Of a DNA stretch of 36,975 nt, positions 33,849 through 36,975 are shown piece by piece (position 1 is the stretch's first letter; each line of letters begins with the position of its first letter). The notes under the pieces are model-generated. The model ran no database searches and was not told the DNA's origin. It worked only from the letters and a program-made list of their open reading frames with translations. The stretch is from NCBI GenBank assembly GCA_903821335.1, contig CAIJKV010000047.1, positions 1-36,975 on the forward strand. The letters are read 5' to 3'. Position numbers and translations under genes: made by a program. The DNA is from an uncultured beta proteobacterium (lineage in GTDB: Bacteria > Pseudomonadota > Gammaproteobacteria > Burkholderiales > Burkholderiaceae_B).

Positions 33849-36800
33849 TTAGGTCAATAGGGTGATTGCAGCCTTTCTGCTTTTGTTCAGGTATTCACGG
33901 ATCACAGAGGCGATCACGGGTACCGCGCCTGGTTGCCACAGCATGTCGGAGTGTTTGGCTTGCAAGCCGACCACGGTGACGTCGCCACTGGTATACGGTT
34001 GCCAGTCAAACGCAGTGCTCAGAACAGGCGCCGGATCAAGCAACGCCCGGAACAGCAGAATAGGAGCCGCGGCTTGCCCGATGACATGACCAGCTGTCAG
34101 ATTTCTCGAACTGACTGATAGTTGCAGCAGTCGCTTGAACCAGTCAAGCGGGGTGCCGGGGGGAATCATTCCGACTTCAGCCATGTGGTCTCTGACCGCT
34201 GTCATCAGCAGGTCGTTTTCGATTGACAAATCACCCACATCAACCAGACCAGCATCGTTGGCGATCGCCAGCAGCAGGGTGCGCCTGCGTGCTTCGGAGC
34301 TGTCACCGGCCGGGCCGGACAGGGTTGTGGCTGTGTCGAGCAGAGCCAGCAGGGCGACCTCATGTCCAAGCGACTCCAGTTGGCAGGCAATCGCGTGCGC
34401 GATCGTGCCACCCAGAGATGTCCCGAGCAGATGGTAAGGTCCTTGAGGCTGCACCGAGCGGATTGCCGCGGCGTAGTCATCGACCAGTTCCTGCATGGTT
34501 TCATGCACGGATTCACCGTGTTCCAGTCCACGCGCTTGCAGCGCCCAGACCGGGTGATCTGACCCCAGGGCATCAGTCAGATTTTTATACACGGTACCGC
34601 TGCCGCCCGCAGGATGAATGCAAAAGAGCGTCGGTTGCGTGCCGGTCTTGCGCAGCGGCAATAGCGGTGTGTACACGCTGGTGCTGATCGCCTCAAGGTG
34701 CGGGGCAAGCTGCTCGGGGGTCGGAAATTCGAACAGCGTTCGCATGGCCAGCGACGCCACGCCTTCCTGGCGCAACCTGGCGATCAGACGCATCGCCAGC
34801 AAAGAATGGCCGCCGATTGCGAAAAAATTGTCGTCGAGTCCAACAGGGTCTGTCCCAGTGATCTCGCTGAACAGTCGGCACAATAAGGTTTGTTGTTCGG
34901 TCTTGGGGCCTCGGTAAGCCTTGGCGCTGACGCGCTGCCCTGGCGCTGGCAGGGCGCGACGATCAAGTTTGCCGTTTGGCGTCAGTGGCAAGCGATCCAG
35001 GGTTGTAAAGACCTCTGGAACCATGTAGTCGGGCAGACTCATGCTGATCGCGACCCGGACGCCGTCAACCAAGTGATCCTGCAGATGCTCGCGCAAGGGA
35101 TCGCTGGTGAGTGTGTGTGGCGACCGCGCACCCTCCGGGAACCAGTTCCGCAATGGCTGTTCTGGTTGCTCAAAAAGCGCATGCAGGCAGGCCAGGTCAG
35201 TTTGTGACCAGACCAGTCGCAGTCGCACACCGAGGCTGTCGGCGAGCAGGTACAGGAGATCAGGATCCATGGCGTGCTGTGCGGCGCGTGCTGCGAGCGT
35301 CTTGAGTTCGCCCGCTGAACCCGCAAACGTGTCGATTCTGGCCGCCGCCCATACGTCAGGGGCAATGCGCGCATTCGGGATGTGCAAGACTTCCAGCGAG
35401 GCCCCGAAGCCCGTGCTCAGGGTATGGCGCAGTTGTGTGATCGACTGCCACGACTGCGTCTGCACAGGCTTGAGTACGGTGAGGTCGTCGCGACGTGTCA
35501 GGGTGACGTCGTAACGCCACCGGGACATTTCGTTGAGATGGGCGCCGCGTTTGATCTGGGTCTCGACGACCGCATGCACGTGTGGCTGGCTGGCAAAGTC
35601 TGTAAAGAACGCCGGATCAATGAGTAGCTCGCGATCGGCACGCAGGCGATCCTTGATACGCAGGGCAATGTCTGACACGGGTTCTAGATCATCGGCCTGG
35701 AATAGCTCGACCGAAGTCCAGAATGCGTGGTGGTGCGCCAATGACCTGACGTCACCGACAAACAGCGCATGACTGCTGGCGCGCATGGCTGCATCGATTA
35801 CATGCCTGAGATAGCGGGCACTCGGGAAATATTGGACGACCGAATTCAGAATCACCAAGTCAAAAGTCTGATCGACAATGTCAGGTATGTCTTGAGCGGT
35901 GCGATGCTCAAGGCGCACGTTGTGCAGGCCGCGCGCGAGGACCAACGGCTCAAGTTTACGGATGGACTGTTCCGAGAGGTCCGTGCCGTAGTACTGGTCG
36001 ATCCCGCCGATGATTTTCCAGAGTATCAGTCCCGAACCCGAGCCAATTTCCCAGACATTGCGTGCCGCGATGGCCTGGATCCTGGCAATCGTCGTCTGCA
36101 GCCACTCAGCCATCTCTATGGCGGGAATGGCGACGCGCGAGTAGGTGCTGATCCAGATGCTGGTGTCAAAATCAACCTCGGTGGCAGCCGCATGTTGATA
36201 GCTTTCATCGTAGATTTGTTGCCACTGGTCTTGCAGCCGGTTTTCAGCTTGCTGGATCATCGCGGCGATGACGGGGGCACTTTCTTCCATGACGATATAG
36301 GACGCCAGCTGGGTGTTGCCAGCCGCGTTGCGCCGCGTGACCGTCACAGCTTGGCGCACGCCTTCACAGCCCAGAATGACGGCGTCGATCTCGCCGAGTT
36401 CAATGCGGTGTCCGCGAATTTTGACCTGATCGTCCGCACGTGCCAGGTAGGTGATCGCTCCGTCCGCGCGTCGGCGTGCCAGGTCTCCGGTCCGGTACAT
36501 GCGCGCACCTGGCTCGCCAAACGGGCAGGCGATGAAGCGTTCCGCAGTCAACCCCGCCCGATGCAGATAGCCGCGCGCCAGTGCCGGGCCAGCGATGTAA
36601 ATCTCACCGACCACCCCGTCAGGAACGGGTTCAAGTCGCTCATCAATAATGTAAATGTCGTAGCCTTCCAAGGGCTTGCCTATCGCTGCGGCAACCAGAG
36701 AACTTGACGCATCGTCTGGGCCAATGGCCTGCGTGCTGGCCCATACTGTTGCTTCGGTGGGGCCGTACAAATTCGTCACGGGCCCCACGGCTGACATTTG

Positions 36801-36975
36801 ACTCGCCAGATATGTTGGCAAGGCCTCGCCTCCAGACAAGAGTCGCAGTGGACGATTGATCGGTTCACCGAGAATCATTTCCCAGAGTGAAGGCGTTGCC
36901 TGGATCACCGAGATCTGGTGCTTGTCGATAGCCTGGCTGATCGCTTGCGGGTCACGGCTGGCGGCGCCGTCGAGC
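33849..36975 (-). CDS. NRPS terminal module: A domain interrupted by methyltransferase, carrier protein, thioesterase (N-terminus beyond window)
   Basis: The frame is open to the right edge, giving 1041 visible residues; the GTG at 36908 is not the start, because residues before it (AIDKHQISVIQ) continue the adenylation domain. Numbering from that codon: A5 NLYGPTEATVW (46-56), A6 GEIYIAGPALARGYL, A7 YRTGDL (138-143), A8 DDQVKIRGHRIELGEID (159-175), inserted methyltransferase (about 212-600) with motif VWEIGSGSG (285-293), A9 LPDYMVP (625-631), A10 NGKLDR (645-650), carrier FFAIGGHSLLAM with Ser702, type I thioesterase with GTSLGG (Ser831), Asp858 and His986. The insertion site after A8 is that of N-methyltransferases. 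It ends the assembly line and heads the operon that continues with the hydroxylase fusion. Confidence 0.9.
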   Translation of the reverse strand, partial: LDGAASRDPQAISQAIDKHQISVIQATPSLWEMILGEPINRPLRLLSGGEALPTYLASQMSAVGPVTNLYGPTEATVWASTQAIGPDDASSSLVAAAIGKPLEGYDIYIIDERLEPVPDGVVGEIYIAGPALARGYLHRAGLTAERFIACPFGEPGARMYRTGDLARRRADGAITYLARADDQVKIRGHRIELGEIDAVILGCEGVRQAVTVTRRNAAGNTQLASYIVMEESAPVIAAMIQQAENRLQDQWQQIYDESYQHAAATEVDFDTSIWISTYSRVAIPAIEMAEWLQTTIARIQAIAARNVWEIGSGSGLILWKIIGGIDQYYGTDLSEQSIRKLEPLVLARGLHNVRLEHRTAQDIPDIVDQTFDLVILNSVVQYFPSARYLRHVIDAAMRASSHALFVGDVRSLAHHHAFWTSVELFQADDLEPVSDIALRIKDRLRADRELLIDPAFFTDFASQPHVHAVVETQIKRGAHLNEMSRWRYDVTLTRRDDLTVLKPVQTQSWQSITQLRHTLSTGFGASLEVLHIPNARIAPDVWAAARIDTFAGSAGELKTLAARAAQHAMDPDLLYLLADSLGVRLRLVWSQTDLACLHALFEQPEQPLRNWFPEGARSPHTLTSDPLREHLQDHLVDGVRVAISMSLPDYMVPEVFTTLDRLPLTPNGKLDRRALPAPGQRVSAKAYRGPKTEQQTLLCRLFSEITGTDPVGLDDNFFAIGGHSLLAMRLIARLRQEGVASLAMRTLFEFPTPEQLAPHLEAISTSVYTPLLPLRKTGTQPTLFCIHPAGGSGTVYKNLTDALGSDHPVWALQARGLEHGESVHETMQELVDDYAAAIRSVQPQGPYHLLGTSLGGTIAHAIACQLESLGHEVALLALLDTATTLSGPAGDSSEARRRTLLLAIANDAGLVDVGDLSIENDLLMTAVRDHMAEVGMIPPGTPLDWFKRLLQLSVSSRNLTAGHVIGQAAAPILLFRALLDPAPVLSTAFDWQPYTSGDVTVVGLQAKHSDMLWQPGAVPVIASVIREYLNKSRKAAITLLT

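Overview
The window looks like a chromosomal segment of a betaproteobacterium, most likely Burkholderiales close to Alcaligenaceae. The reasons are two Bug-type tripartite tricarboxylate receptors, many acyl-CoA and aldehyde catabolic genes, an AcoR-type activator beside an acetaldehyde-type dehydrogenase, and moderately high GC. This is inferred from gene content; no rRNA or tRNA gene is present to confirm it. Both window edges cut genes: an ABC-type binding protein on the left and a nonribosomal peptide synthetase (NRPS) on the right.

Left part (1-8400): a truncated periplasmic binding protein, a formyltransferase behind a TAXI-type solute receptor, a Sel1-repeat protein, an exported metallophosphoesterase-like protein with an FNR-type box upstream, a Bug receptor, YchJ, a glutathione S-transferase and an exported SAM methyltransferase. 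Middle-left (8000-16500): a DUF779 protein and aldehyde dehydrogenase, read divergently from a sigma-54 activator of the AcoR type, with a possible -24/-12 promoter and a set of direct repeats between them. Next come an NrfJ-like OB-fold protein, UppP, the tRNA hydroxylase TrhO and a Tat-exported patatin-like lipase. Short degenerate tandem repeats (11, 14 and 8 bp units) sit at several gene borders.

Catabolic part (16500-29420): a FAH-family hydrolase; a hydroxyacid dehydrogenase plus HpaI-type aldolase pair; an enoyl-CoA hydratase-like, MFS and aldehyde dehydrogenase operon that faces a GntR/FCD regulator across a perfect TGTATAC/GTATACA palindrome; a TSUP exporter, amidohydrolase and crotonase-like operon; and a Bug receptor plus CaiB-type CoA-transferase pair divergent from a hotdog thioesterase.

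Right part (29518-36975): the most notable section. It is the end of a biosynthetic locus with a terminal NRPS module (adenylation domain interrupted by a methyltransferase, carrier protein, thioesterase), a single-chain fusion of a pterin-dependent aromatic amino acid hydroxylase with a PhyH-type Fe/2-oxoglutarate dioxygenase, a JmjC/cupin-8 dioxygenase, and a CmlA-like diiron beta-hydroxylase on the opposite strand. Four non-heme iron oxygenase active sites beside one N-methylating terminal module suggest a small, heavily hydroxylated, N-methylated peptide. Its product cannot be named from the sequence, and the rest of the assembly line lies beyond the right edge.
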